Positions 38,201 through 50,373 of a stretch of 64,000 nucleotides of DNA are shown one piece after another. The DNA comes from Aphidius gifuensis. Lineage: Eukaryota; Arthropoda; Insecta; Hymenoptera; Braconidae. Numbering within the stretch: the stretch's first letter is position 1; every line of letters begins with the position of its first letter. The DNA lies in assembly GCF_014905175.1 (NCBI RefSeq), contig NC_057791.1:18294177-18358176 (forward strand), given 5' to 3'. Under the pieces are notes generated by a model that ran no database searches, was not told the DNA's origin, and saw nothing but the letters and a program-made list of their open reading frames with translations. Position numbers and translations under genes: made by a program.

Positions 38201-39509
38201 TCTAATTTTTGAAACTTTTAATTCATAAAATAAACAATGAATTACTAAAAAAAAATTGCAGCTTTTATTATGGAAAATTTTAATACTTATTTCCATTAGT
38301 GCTCGATTTTATTTTCACTCGGTATTATGAGAAAAAATTATTCAATTATCTTTTTATCGCGGATTTGATGCATCGAAAATATGTCTGTTAACGTATTTAT
38401 ATTTTATATAGATACAAAAAAAAAATGTTATAAATGGCGTTTGGTTATAAACAGTTGGGTTATATGTGCAACATTTTGGCCATCAAAAAATAAAATTTTT
38501 ATGACCAAAGTTGGTTTGCTTATGGCAATAATAATTTTTTTTTTTTTAAAACTGTTTCGACGTGTAACAACTTCGAACTGTATTTATCGAAGGGAGGTAC
38601 AAAATATATACTGTGGAATTTAAAAATTATATTATTTAAAAACTTCCAAGAATTGGATTTTTTATTATTTTTTATTCTCTTCTATTTTTTTTTTTTCCAT
38701 AAATTAATTTTAAAATAAAAATATTTTATAAATAATATAATTAATAATATATATTTTCTAATTTAATTATAATTTTTCAAATATTTTATTAATTTTTTTT
38801 AATATACGAAGTTTACATATTTTGAATTTTTTTAAATTTTCCCTCTAACTTTCGTGAAGCATTAAAGCTATATAGATGAAAAAATATTAAAAATAAAAAA
38901 ATAAAAAAGGGACTTGAGAGATGAAAATCTGTTGGTTTTCTACTTTAGGGGAGTGGCTGTTCATTGCGCTGGAGCTTTGAAAGAGCATGAATATAAAAAG
39001 AGAAGGTAGCTTTGAAGGAACAGGATGAAAAAGAGAGAAAGGGTGAGGGGTTGAAATGTAAGATAAGGGAGCTTTTTTGGCCTGGAGGTTTAGCTGATAT
39101 GTAGTCGCAAAAAGTAATGTTAATACTGTGAATTTTCAAACTATTCCCCTTGATAAATTCTACGCGTCGTTTCTATAGCGCAGGGGTTGTATAGTAGACG
39201 TCAAAATCGACTCAGACCCAGCCAAGCAACATACATTAACCAGGCGACGGGTTTGCATCATTTGAAGTGTTCACATCACCAACGTCGGTGACTCGATAAA
39301 ACACATAATATATTTCTCATATATATTCATCATATAAAATTCAAGACTCCACATAATTTATTTTCTATTTTTCCATTTCATCTCTTTTTTCAAATTTTTA
39401 TTTTCAATAAAAAAAAAACAACATAATTAAATTTTTTTTATTAATTGATAATCATCATGATTTTTCATTGTATTATTTTTAATTTTATTTTTAATTTTGT
39501 GAAAAACAG

Positions 39510-39616
39510 CAGAAGGCAGACATGATTTGACAGTGTCGGCATCGTGGTTCAGCATAAAGAGCCAAAGACATAAATGTGACGGAAGTTGACCTCTTCTTGC
39601 TTTGGAAAAATAACTG
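39510..39616 (+). other. Candidate internal non-coding (5' UTR) exon
   Basis: A 107-bp block richer in GC than its surroundings is preceded by a T-rich tract ending in AACAG (acceptor, 39509) and closed by AACTG|GTGAGT, a near-perfect donor. All three + strand frames contain a stop, so it would be a leader exon. A GC-rich patch about 220 bp upstream (39140-39300) could be its promoter. The rest of any such gene must lie beyond this window or in introns I cannot resolve. Confidence 0.3.
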
Positions 39617-40363
39617 GTGAGTTAATTTTGTTATTTTTGTATAATTTTTTGAAAATTTTTATTACTTTTTTAAATGGAGTAATATGATATTAGTCGTGCG
39701 CCTTTGAATCATTGAGAAAATGCCGAAACATATTTATTACTGAGCGCAAGTAAAAAAAAACTAAACATATTTTTTTTATTCTTTTATTTTTTTCCTGACA
39801 AAATATAAAAAAACACTGGTTATTTTTTTTTATTTAAATTTTCATTTGTTTTTTTTTTATGATAAAATGAACAATTATTGTCGAGTCATTTTAGTTTTTC
39901 ATATTCACGTTTTATATTTTTTTAAATAATATCAATTCAAGAAGATCAAGTGATTTAAAAAATGAATAGTTAAAATAAATATTAAAATTATTTGTTTTTT
40001 AATTTAAAATGCGTACAACAATTAAATTTAAATAAAAAGAAATACGTGAAAGTCTTAATTTGATAATGCAAATAATTGATCAAGCTTGCAACAAATTATT
40101 TGAAAAATATCAAAATTTTACATAGACTTTTATCACTAATTCCTATAACACATTTGCGTTGACAAGTTATCGATATTTGTTTCATTAAAAAATAAAAAAA
40201 TAGCATTGCTATGAGTCATTTTCATTAGTCACTGATGAATTAAGAATTTAGCATCCATCAATGTTAGTATAAAAATTATCACATTAAATTATTAGGATTA
40301 TATATTTTCACTGTGAAATATTTATGGTATTTCCTTTCGGATGTTGTGTAAAAAAAAAAACGG

Positions 40364-40525
40364 ATGATTTCCCCAATGAGCGAGGAAGAGGATGTATATT
40401 TACGTAGGAAAGACAACGACTTTGTCGTTCCGCCGTCGTTCAACATCTTCGCATTGTCCGTTGTTTATTTAAGACATATATTTTTTCTTCAATTTATAAA
40501 TATTTTTAATTATCAAAATTTATAA
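40364..40525 (+). CDS. Possible short coding frame in a GC-rich island
   Basis: A 53-codon frame begins MISPMSEEEDVYLRRKDND and continues FVVPPSFNIFALSVV before becoming low-complexity. Its first 35 codons use GC-rich codons unlike the surroundings, and a second in-frame ATG is at 40376. No family is recognised, no clear donor closes it, and the opposite strand is also open here. It may be the start of a coding exon, a small peptide or a conserved regulatory element. Confidence 0.2.
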   Translation: MISPMSEEEDVYLRRKDNDFVVPPSFNIFALSVVYLRHIFFLQFINIFNYQNL

Positions 40526-43500
40526 ATTTTTAAACATTTGAATTTTACAAAACATGAAGTAAACACATGTTAAATTTTTTAAATTATATATTGCTTCGTG
40601 GTTAAATTTATTATCTTGAAAAAAATATTTCCAGACTATCTTATGAGCCATGCGTTTAGTATTGAATTGCGTTACTTTTGAGATAATAAATATTTGAATA
40701 TCGATTGTTGTTTAAAATTCGTGGTTGTTCATAACCGCCTCTCAATACTTGACAACTGTTACTGAACCGATGCAAAACTAAAACCACAGCTTTCGTTCCG
40801 CAAAAAAAAAAACATCATTCAAACTGAAACCACTCATGCTGTGAGGGTCGAGGTGAGAATATTAGAGAAAAAAAAAAAACGGCCTTGAAACTGGCCCAAA
40901 ATGTACCGCATCCCTGCTGAAATTCAACAATTGAAAAATTGATAATTGTGGCTTGAAAATTTCAAGGCAAACAATTTATATTTTTTTAAATTCCTCAGGT
41001 TATTTTTTTTTTTTTATTTATTTTTTTATCAACTTGAATTTTTTAAGTATTATTTTTATCAATTGTCTTATCTTAGTGCTTGAAAAATTCACTAATAACA
41101 ATTGAAAAAAAAAAACAAGAAAATTTGATGAAACAAAAAAAATTCTTTATCGGTTTTTATATTTTTGAAAAAAAATTAAAAAATAATAACTAAATAGAAA
41201 GATAAAATGTTTCGGTTTTAGGTAGGCTCTTTTAACCCACCAAAACACGATTTCACTTTTACGGGAGGTAAAAGAGGTCGTAAAAAATATCTTGCAACCT
41301 TTTTTTTTCTATTTTTTTTTTTTTTCAGTAAACATGAAAGCATATCGAGCCGCATTTTCCATAGTACAAAGGATTTAAAGAGCCTTCACCTAGATTTCTA
41401 TTCCGTGCGATTCTTAAATTATTTGGTTTATTATTTTTCGTCTAAACTTGAGGAAAATTCGTTCCAGTTGGTAGGAAAAAATATTTCCAGCAACATTATA
41501 ACCACAAAATCTTTGTTTCCCTTTTAAATTTCTAAAAAAAAAAAATTTCGTTTTTTTTTAAAAACAATTTTTTGATGTTTTACTGTTTGAATAACGAATA
41601 GACCTAAAAAAGAACAAAAAAAAAGAATAAATAGAAAAAAAAAAAAACTAGCTAGAGAGAGAACATGAAAGTATATTTTGTGAAAAATAAATTTATTCTC
41701 AGATGATGTTCTGACACGAAGAACAGTACAACTCTGACAATCTTCAAGTATAAAGTTGATAATAAATGTTAAATAAAATCGTCAAATAGAATCAAGTTAA
41801 ATTAAGTGAATTGTGCTCATAAACACTTGAATGTGTACTTTAACAAAACATGAACAAATTATTTGTAATAAATTCCTTTTTTTTTTTCACAAGTAAATTT
41901 GTTTTAGTTACTAAAAAAATTTAATATATTGACTACTATTAATATATCATCATTTTAGTCATGTCACAAAGTAATTTTATAGATAATATAAGAGCTCATG
42001 AAAACGATTAATACCCCATTTTACCCATTTCAATATTCAAAAAAAAAAAAAAAGAATATATAATAAACGAAGACAGTAAATAAAAATAAATTCATAAGTG
42101 TACAGTTAAATGACAGAATCATAAAGTGAATTAATTGGTAATAAAGAAAATATTTTTTTAAAATATTAATTCGATATTTGTGTGTGTGTGTTTGTGTGTT
42201 AATTAGCCGTTGGAAGGTCGACATTTTTTTGATGGATTTGTGCTTAGGAATATTTTTTTAGTTTCAACTTTAACAAATGCTTGATTAACGGTATATAACG
42301 GAAAGGTCGAACAGCATACTTGTTAATTGCTTATTTACACATAGAAAAAGAAAAGAAAAAAAAATAAAATAACTCGGATATTTTTACTGTGTCCAAAGAA
42401 CCTGTTGGGAATTATCTAAATGTTAAAATTTTTACATGGAAAAATGTATTTTATCTAGAAAATAATTTAACATTTATAATGGTAAAATAATATTTTTTAA
42501 ATTAAAAAAAAATAATGATATAGAAATTATTATTGTCAGGCTTGTTGTGATTGTAAAAATAATTTTATAAATTTTTAAAAATTTATTCGTAGACTTGTTT
42601 GAAATATTTTCATAGAGAAAAATGATTTTATTTTTTGTTCTTGCTTGAGTGATGTGTTGATGTGTGATTAGATGATTGTAACAATAATTTTGATGAGTAA
42701 TTATTATTTTATACAACAGCCTATTGACACATCAATATATGAAATGACAATATGCTTTTATGTATGTCGTATCTGGACTAAACATGTGCTTAAAAAATAA
42801 GTTTGAGATATATAATATTTGATATTTGAAGAACGCTTGAAAATATACTATATTTTATTTTTATATTTAATTTATTTCTTGCTGGTATATATTGAGGATA
42901 TTTTGACGTGGTGTTTAATAGTTCATAAAGTGTATTTGAGTATCTCGATAAATATAACAACGACTCTCTTTGGTCGTCATTTCAAATGCCACTATTGCTT
43001 CTTCGATGTTATCCAGTTCTAAAGAACAAAACAAACCACTCATTTATGGTGTTTAGAGTATCATGAAGCCATAATCTATACGTCGGCTCTATAAAATTCT
43101 ATAAATTGCCTGTATTTTATTTAGTTTAAATTTTTTAAAATTATTTATCTCAGAAATTTTGGCTTGAATCTAATTTTATTAATTTGATTTTATCAGTCAA
43201 CTATTTGTCCATACTTGCCCATTTAATAATAAATTAAAAACAATTAAATGAAATTTAATAATACGTAAACTTGACAATAAATTAAAAATAATTTCTATGA
43301 AAAATTTGCCATTCAGAATATTTCTGTTTAATTTTTTTTTCGACTTAGAATATGCATTTTTTATTTAATTGAATTAACGAGAATGAAAGGAAAAATTGGG
43401 AATATAATTTAACAAAAAATGAAATAAATAATTATTTAAAGTTAACTAAAAAAAAAAAAAGCTTATTTTCTTTTCAACGTTCATATGTAATTAAGCAAGA

Positions 43501-46500
43501 TTAAAAAACGTCGGCAAAAACAGGTTTACAGAATTGTTTTTTTTTTTTTCTTCATTTTTTTCAAGTTTGCGTGTAAACAAAATTTGAGTTTTAGATTCAT
43601 TTGTATTTCGCACTGACATGTCAAATAAATAAGTCAAACAAAAGTTTTTTTTTCTTTTATGGAAGGATAATTAAGAATTAAAATAAAATTAAAATAAACT
43701 TGTAATTTGTTCTAATATTCTTTTGTTTTCAAGAGAAAAAAAAGCAAATAAATAATTATAAATAAAGAACAATTAATTTAATAATAAAATATTTTCAAAA
43801 TATTCTAATCAAATCACTTTAAATCATGATTAAATTAATCATTAGAAATATCAAAGTAGTACGACTAAAATTCGTCGGACGAAATTTTCAGTAGTAGTGG
43901 TAGTCGGATAGTCAGACAAAAAAGTGGGAGCGTCAAAATACACGACTGGGATGAAGAAAAAAAATGAAATAAAAATTAGAGTGAGACAGATTAAATAAGA
44001 GTGGGGCATTTGTAAAATACCGGGATTAGTTGACGCATGGTATTCTGGTTCGGTGATTGGTCAATCGAGCCCGCGCATTCGCGTTTTCTTGAAATTGGTG
44101 GGAGAAAGTATAAAGACGATTGAAGAAGGGGATATAAGATAAGAAGTACATGTTGTGGCAATGCTTTGAAGCTGGTTAGTAATCGATGAAATAGAGAAAG
44201 TGTAGGGCAGGGGCAATAAGGGAGTGTCAGTTAGTGGGGAGTAAAAAATATTTTCAAAAAAATAATAGGGTACGCGCCGTCGCAAGTACGAAAGGGGCTG
44301 ATGGATTCTCAGTGCCTGGTGTGTTTCATCCAGATACCATGAATAACATGGCTACATTATTATGTACTCATAATACACTGAGTCATGTGTACATTGTCAA
44401 ATATATAAACGCGTCATTTTAATCAATTTTTTTTTTGTAATTTTTAATTACAATTTTACAACTGTGCCATATTAAAAATAAAAAATTAAGACAAATTTTG
44501 TCTTTTTTTAAATTTTTCATATCAGTGAAGAGCTTTTAAAATTTTTTTTCTATAAAAATAAATTTAAAAATAATATTTTTATATGATTTTATGAAATTAA
44601 AACAAATCATTTTAAATTAAGAGTTTAGATTTTCTTGTTAATTTGAATTGTGCTTTAATGTATTTTGTAAAATGAGACTCATAAAGAAAAATTAATTACC
44701 ATTTATAATTGATACGTGTATTATAAATTTCATGCAACATTGAAAAAAATTAAGAGGTATGTTTTAGATTATAAAAACAATTTTAATTAAACATAATTAA
44801 TTGCTCATTAATATTATGAGCTTTTGAATTTTTTATTATATTTGTTTGATATAATAACTCAATTACATTTGATTTATCTGTTGAACTTGAACTTATTATC
44901 ATATGATTTATTTATTTATTTTTCTTTTAAATAATAGTCTTTGAAGTCTTTAAATACATGCTATATTATATATATAAATAAGCAATGCTATATAGAGTCA
45001 ATAAAATTATATGAACCATTTATGTTTTACAAATCATTAAATAAAGAATTTCACAAATCATTTAAGACCACTTAAAAATATTTCAATGATTGTTTTGATG
45101 TTGTTTATACAAACAATCAAATACATAGTTTTATTTTATAAACATAACAGCAAAAAAAATAGTTAATTATTAATAATTTTTTGTTGATTATTTTTGGTCA
45201 TACTCTAATAGCTCTAATAGTCATGAAATATTCAATTCAATTGTTTGATAATTTTTTGTTTATATGTATACAAAATGCAACTGTTGGTCTTGAGTTTTTA
45301 TGATTTATTCAAGAGTAAATAAACAAGATGATTAGCATTATTTATTTCACTGATTTAAATAATTTTATAATTAAATAAAAATAAATTTGTACAAATAATT
45401 AAATATTATTTATAAATATAAAAGTAATAATAATAAATCATATGTGTAATGACGTTTTGGTTGTCAAGCTTCATAAAGTTTGCTTATTATTTTGGCTCGT
45501 AAACACCTTTTGTAATTTTTTTTTTTTCACATTTTTTTCTTGCCAATCGTTTTTGTCTTTATAATAATTTATATATACTTTATGAAATATATAAATTATA
45601 AATTATATTATAATTTAAATTTCATTGATAATATACTTTCATTAATTTCAACTAAATGATGTTTACAAATTTTATATTTTATATTACTCCTGTTAACAGA
45701 TTTAAAAAAAAATAAATTAAATGATGCTTGGCTTGGTACAGCAGTTGATTAATTTATTGTTCAAGTAATTTATTTCGTTGCGTCGTGAAAATAAAAATAC
45801 TGTCGTTGTTTTTTAATCCTGTCAAAACAGTAATTTAAATTATGCTGTTAATGTTTGGTTAGAAAATACTTTTATTTTTTTGATGATTTAAATATACTTT
45901 TAATCACCGTATTGACATTCGATTAAAATTTATATTTTTATTACGTGTAAATGGACAAACTGTAAAATACGAAATGGACAAATAATGGGAATGAGTAATG
46001 GACGAGAAGGGCCACAATTTATTGTCATTAATATGTCGTAAATTTTGTAATGACTGTTTTAAAATAATGGATCAAGAGGATATATTAAATTTAATTTAAA
46101 AAAAATAATTTTCAATAAAACTAAAGATATTTTACCATACGTTCCACATATTAGAAAAATAGTATTTAAAATATATTTTTTTAAATTTTTAAAACACATT
46201 AAGAATATAATTTATAAATTCAACTATTAATATTTTTATTTTTTAATCAAAAATATATTTGATTAATTTTATTTCACATATACTCAACCGAGTCACACTT
46301 GTCTGCCAAAAATATATATACAAAGATTTAAGTAACGCTCGTGCAGGTATGACATACCTGTAGATATAACATTTCATATCAGCTACACAAGTCTATCTGT
46401 AGAACCGACGATGTTTGAAGAACAACACTGTGTTAATATTTGTTGATTTATCAGTGTCAAGTGCGAAAGAAAATGTTGATTCAATGTATCAACCAGCCCG

Positions 46501-47370
46501 GGTAAATACATCCAACAAATAACTGTCATGTTTGACTTTGATGTTGTCTTTTTTGATACTCTATAATATATAATCCAAAAAAAAGCAAATTTATCTTTTT
46601 TTTTTTTCGTTAGCAAATTTTTTATTTAATCATATATTTCATCAGAAGAATATTATCCAAATTATAAGGCACACTTGTGATAAAATCATACAATTATCAT
46701 TTTTATTTTTTTGAAAATCAATTTTGCCAAGAAATAAAATAGAAAACTTTTACAAAAATTGACTGTAGGGCAAGTTTTACGGATTTAGTAGAAATCCATG
46801 ATGGCCGCGTAAAGAATAGGTTCAGATTAATAAAGCCTCGCCCAATGAAGATCTTGCCAATGGCGTTTCACAATATACAGTCATTAATCCCTTCCTGTAT
46901 TCACGAAGCCGGTTTTCTTTCGGGCAATTCAGACCATTTCTCCGCCCATAATTCTAACAACAATGTTGCGGGAGACATGCAGCGGCCATCGTACAATGTT
47001 GCGTGCGCATATAAAGCAATTTAAACGCACATTACAAACTTTTTGAATATTACAAGAATATATAAATTTTATTAATATTCATATATATAAAAAAGTTTTA
47101 CAGAATAATCAAAATATTATACAGAACATAAAATGAAAACTCTTCAACTTCTGCAAAAAATACAGTCCAAACTTTTTCTAATAAACTGGAATTCAAATTA
47201 TATTTTGAAACTTATTATAATGATAAATACAGAAGGATTAACTTTCAAGTGTCTCTAGTTATCATGACGTTTAAAAAAAAAATAAGATTAATTGATAATT
47301 CTAAATTATATATTTGATCAATCTTATTTGATTCAATTAGGCATATATTATACCGTAATAACAGTATAAT

Positions 47371-47715
47371 TATTTACATTGTTGATAGTATTGTTATCGA
47401 TTGATTTTTAATAAATAACAATGAAATATTCTTATCGTTATTCATGATAATATTTTATATTGATTGAATGATTTATTATTTATTGTTGCATAATTATCAA
47501 TGATGATGATTTAATTGATAGATTGAAAGATATAGCATAGATATATTAAATACGTATGTTAATTATTTATTTTATAATTGTTTGAATAATTTTTACAGTA
47601 TTTTAGATTGTATTTACATTGTTGATAGTAAAGAAAACATTGTTATCGATTTCAGCATTGACTCGTGCGCGTTACCATAAATAACAATGCTAAATAAAAA
47701 CACCTTCTTATCGTT
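47371..47715. repeat. Duplicated element with internal inverted repeats
   Basis: Two copies, about 47371-47439 and 47611-47715. The first 20 bases are identical and exactly 240 bp apart. Each copy then has TTGTTATCGATT, a spacer, ATAACAATG and TTCTTATCGTT. The ATTGTTAT and ATAACAAT words within each copy are complementary, so each can fold into a short stem; in copy 2 the stem is nine bases (47638-47646 with 47681-47689). GATA and TATC flank both stems. Confidence 0.55.
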
Positions 47716-48258
47716 GAAATTTCTATTGCATATAGGCATATTTTATTGATACAATTTACACCTTTTTATTGTCCATAAAATTAAATGCTGACAATTGCAT
47801 GTTAACTTGTTGTTATAAAGATAATGTGATAATTATATAAAATTTTAAACGATAATATCTCAGTTACCAATTGACATTTTAATTCATTGACCCACCTGAG
47901 TCAGAATATATATATATATATAATGGACTACTATACTCTATTCTTCAATGATTTTTATTGCAAAACCGATAATCTAATTAAAAATAATAAAAAAACTGAG
48001 CAAATAAATCTTTAAAACGTCATAAACAATAGAAATGACACATAACTTTTTTTATCAATGAATGAAAATAACTGTGAAGGTCACTAGTCATTTAGATGAT
48101 TACCATTAATAAATGCTACTTTAATTTTACGATTACAAATAAATTTTATAGTTAATTATTAATTTTTCATGTCAAACATAATTAATTGCAATATTTTTTT
48201 GGCTCAGCAATTTTTTTTTTAGTTCTAATCATCATAGTTAATTTACTGTCAGTCGATA

Positions 48259-48474
48259 TCATATTAAATCCTCGGTTTTTTGTTTATATGGTCCTCGGGT
48301 GGTAAAGAAGAAATGGTACTCAATTTTCGAATACCAACAAAAACATTTGATATAGCTTTCAGGACTCAATTCAACCAAGTCGCGACGTGGGGCGTTACTG
48401 TCGGACCCATTGTGACTGAGGTTACCTTCCCTGTTGACCTGAAAAGTCTTTAGTCCAATATATTTCCGACACCT
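48259..48474 (-). other. GC-rich island with an open frame; possible TE or exon remnant
   Basis: The - strand is open for 71 codons (RKYIGLKTFQVNREGNLSH, then NGSDSNAPRRDLVELSPE), with protein-like composition and far higher GC than its flanks. The + strand is also open for 46 codons from an ATG at 48313. No family is recognised, no splice borders are convincing, and a stop closes each side. I cannot decide between a decayed mobile element, an exon fragment and non-coding DNA. Confidence 0.25.
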
Positions 48475-48569
48475 TTATTTGGTGTGATCAAGTTTTCAAT
48501 AATAGTGATTCAAAATAAAAACTCTCAATATTGAAACTGTATAGGCTTTGCTAGATTTCCCTCCACTGA

Positions 48570-48611
48570 CTGCATTGACTCTAGTAATTTCTGCACTGAC
48601 TTTAGTAATTC
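48570..48611. repeat. 21-bp tandem repeat, two copies
   Basis: ctgcattgactctagtaattt at 48570-48590 is followed directly by a copy at 48591-48611 with three differences (ctgcactgactttagtaattc). No coding content. Confidence 0.6.
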
Positions 48612-49738
48612 TGTCATAAATCATCCCTAGTAAGAGACAATAAATAACAAAAAAAATTAATAAATAAATAAATTACTTTACCGGTTTGTAGTTTATAAAT
48701 AAGTGTTATCAAGTTAATTTACTCGTCAGGTGTATACTGCCAGAGAATTAACCGACATGCCTTTTTTTTTTCTTTCTGTTTTTATTTCCAGTATAGAGTT
48801 GTTCATTAGTAGTCAGTTAGAATAATGCATCAGTGTCCCTATGGTATTTCTGTAATTTTAAGTATATATTAAATGATGCAAAGTCTGGACGTGCGTTGTG
48901 GTACATGATGACCAAACTATTTTGCTGAAACATAGAAAGTAAATTATTACTAATTTTGTCCATGGTCGTATAAAAGTGTACACTTTTAGTACTACCAATA
49001 AAAGAATATATATTACATTCGTATAGTGGTAAATAGCATTATACATAAGAACGATCATCCTCAAGATGTTGGCTACGGCTTTTTTTTTTGCTATATCTTG
49101 CTTTGAGTTCTAAGAAAATTAGTTAGACATATGAGCAGGTGGCAAATGAACGTATGAGTGTGCATAATCCGTCGGCTGAGCTACTTAAAATCTGCTGACT
49201 ATCATGCATCAACAGCGACCTATAATTTGATAATGAAAAATGACTCAATTTATTTTAATGAGCTCATTACAAAAGACTTGCATATAACTAGCTTCATACA
49301 TGGTCAAAAAATATATGTATTTCTGAATGAAAAAAAGTATAAAATTTAGAAAAATAAAAAAACGAAAATGTAAACTTTGTTCTTTGAAAACATCACAATT
49401 TTTAAAATTTTTTTAAATTCAAACATATGTGAAACATAAATTTTACATAATTCAAATGTAAACACATATGTTTTCTAATGTTTTTTACATAAAAAAATCT
49501 AAAAATTATCTTTCTTCGATCAGAGCATAAAGTTTATACAATAGTGCTTCGTTTATATTTGAAATAAATAATTTTCCTAAGAAATAAAAACTAAAAAATT
49601 ATAATTCCATTAAATTTTTGATATGATCATTAAATTGATAAATAAATATTTTAAATTTTTGTTAAAATTTGAGCATGATAAGAGCGGGAAAAAAAAGGAA
49701 AAAAAAAATACTGCCCTTCCCTAGAATGTATGTGTGCG

Positions 49739-49790
49739 GCTATATACCCGAGGGTTCAGCGGCCATCGATTTTTGTTTCGCGCCTGCGCT
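49739..49790 (+). promoter_or_regulatory. TATA- and NRF1-like motif cluster
   Basis: A GC-rich patch in AT-rich DNA contains GGCTATATACC (TATA-like, about 49738-49748), GGCCATCGAT and CGCGCCTGCGCT (49779-49790), one base off the NRF1 palindrome YGCGCAYGCGCR. It could be a promoter, but no transcript can be anchored to it. Confidence 0.2.
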
Positions 49791-50359
49791 AGCAACAATT
49801 CCCAATCTCTGCCATATAAAATAAATTCTCTGGGCTGGAATATAATACCTCCCACTTTCAACCTTCAAGTCCCCATCGACCCCTCAATTTCTTTCAATTA
49901 GTTGCCTCAAAAACTCGTCTGTCTGGGTTTCTTTCCTGTTTTTGGTTTTTATTTCTGATGACCTGGTATCACATATGTGATACGTATTCAACTCACACAT
50001 ACAAATTAAATACTCCATGTTTTCTCTGCAACATGGGATACGAATTAAGGACATCCCAACCGCAAATATAAATACTCGTACAATTTTTGCTAAATCCATT
50101 TGAAAAAGTAGAATGTCTCAATGTTAGTCCATTAGTTTCTATATGCATTCTGGTTATAATGAAATTCTGCCTGTTTTCTATGTGAAAAAAATTCAAATTT
50201 TATTTCACCTCGACAGATTAAAATCAGCCAATAAAATATCCAAATTGCTAGGCTTGATCGAAAATACAATTATAACAATACATATTATAATTCATGTATT
50301 TATATTTCATTTTTTTTCCTCACATAAAGTCTTTTTTTTTTTATCAATAATGGAAGCGC

Positions 50360-50373
50360 GTTGTCATAGTAAC
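50360..50373. promoter_or_regulatory. Consensus X-box (RFX site)
   Basis: GTTGTCATAGTAAC fits RYYNYY-N2-RRNRAC at every constrained position and is followed by C, as in many RFX sites. No ciliary gene is recognised within a few kilobases, so it may be a chance match, a distal enhancer or the promoter of an unrecognised gene. Confidence 0.35.

Larger units (their letters stand above)
36001..44500. other. Gene-poor region, second part
   Basis: AT-rich background broken by GC-richer islands at about 36120-36400, 37860-37970, 39140-39300, 40360-40460 and 43860-44340. It contains an (AC)n run at 37054-37067 and a TG-rich run at 42178-42200. Candidate exons are listed separately at 39510-39616 and 40364-40525. 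The - strand frames at 37722-37958 and 44061-44285 overlap GC-rich islands but match no family and are not called. Confidence 0.5.
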
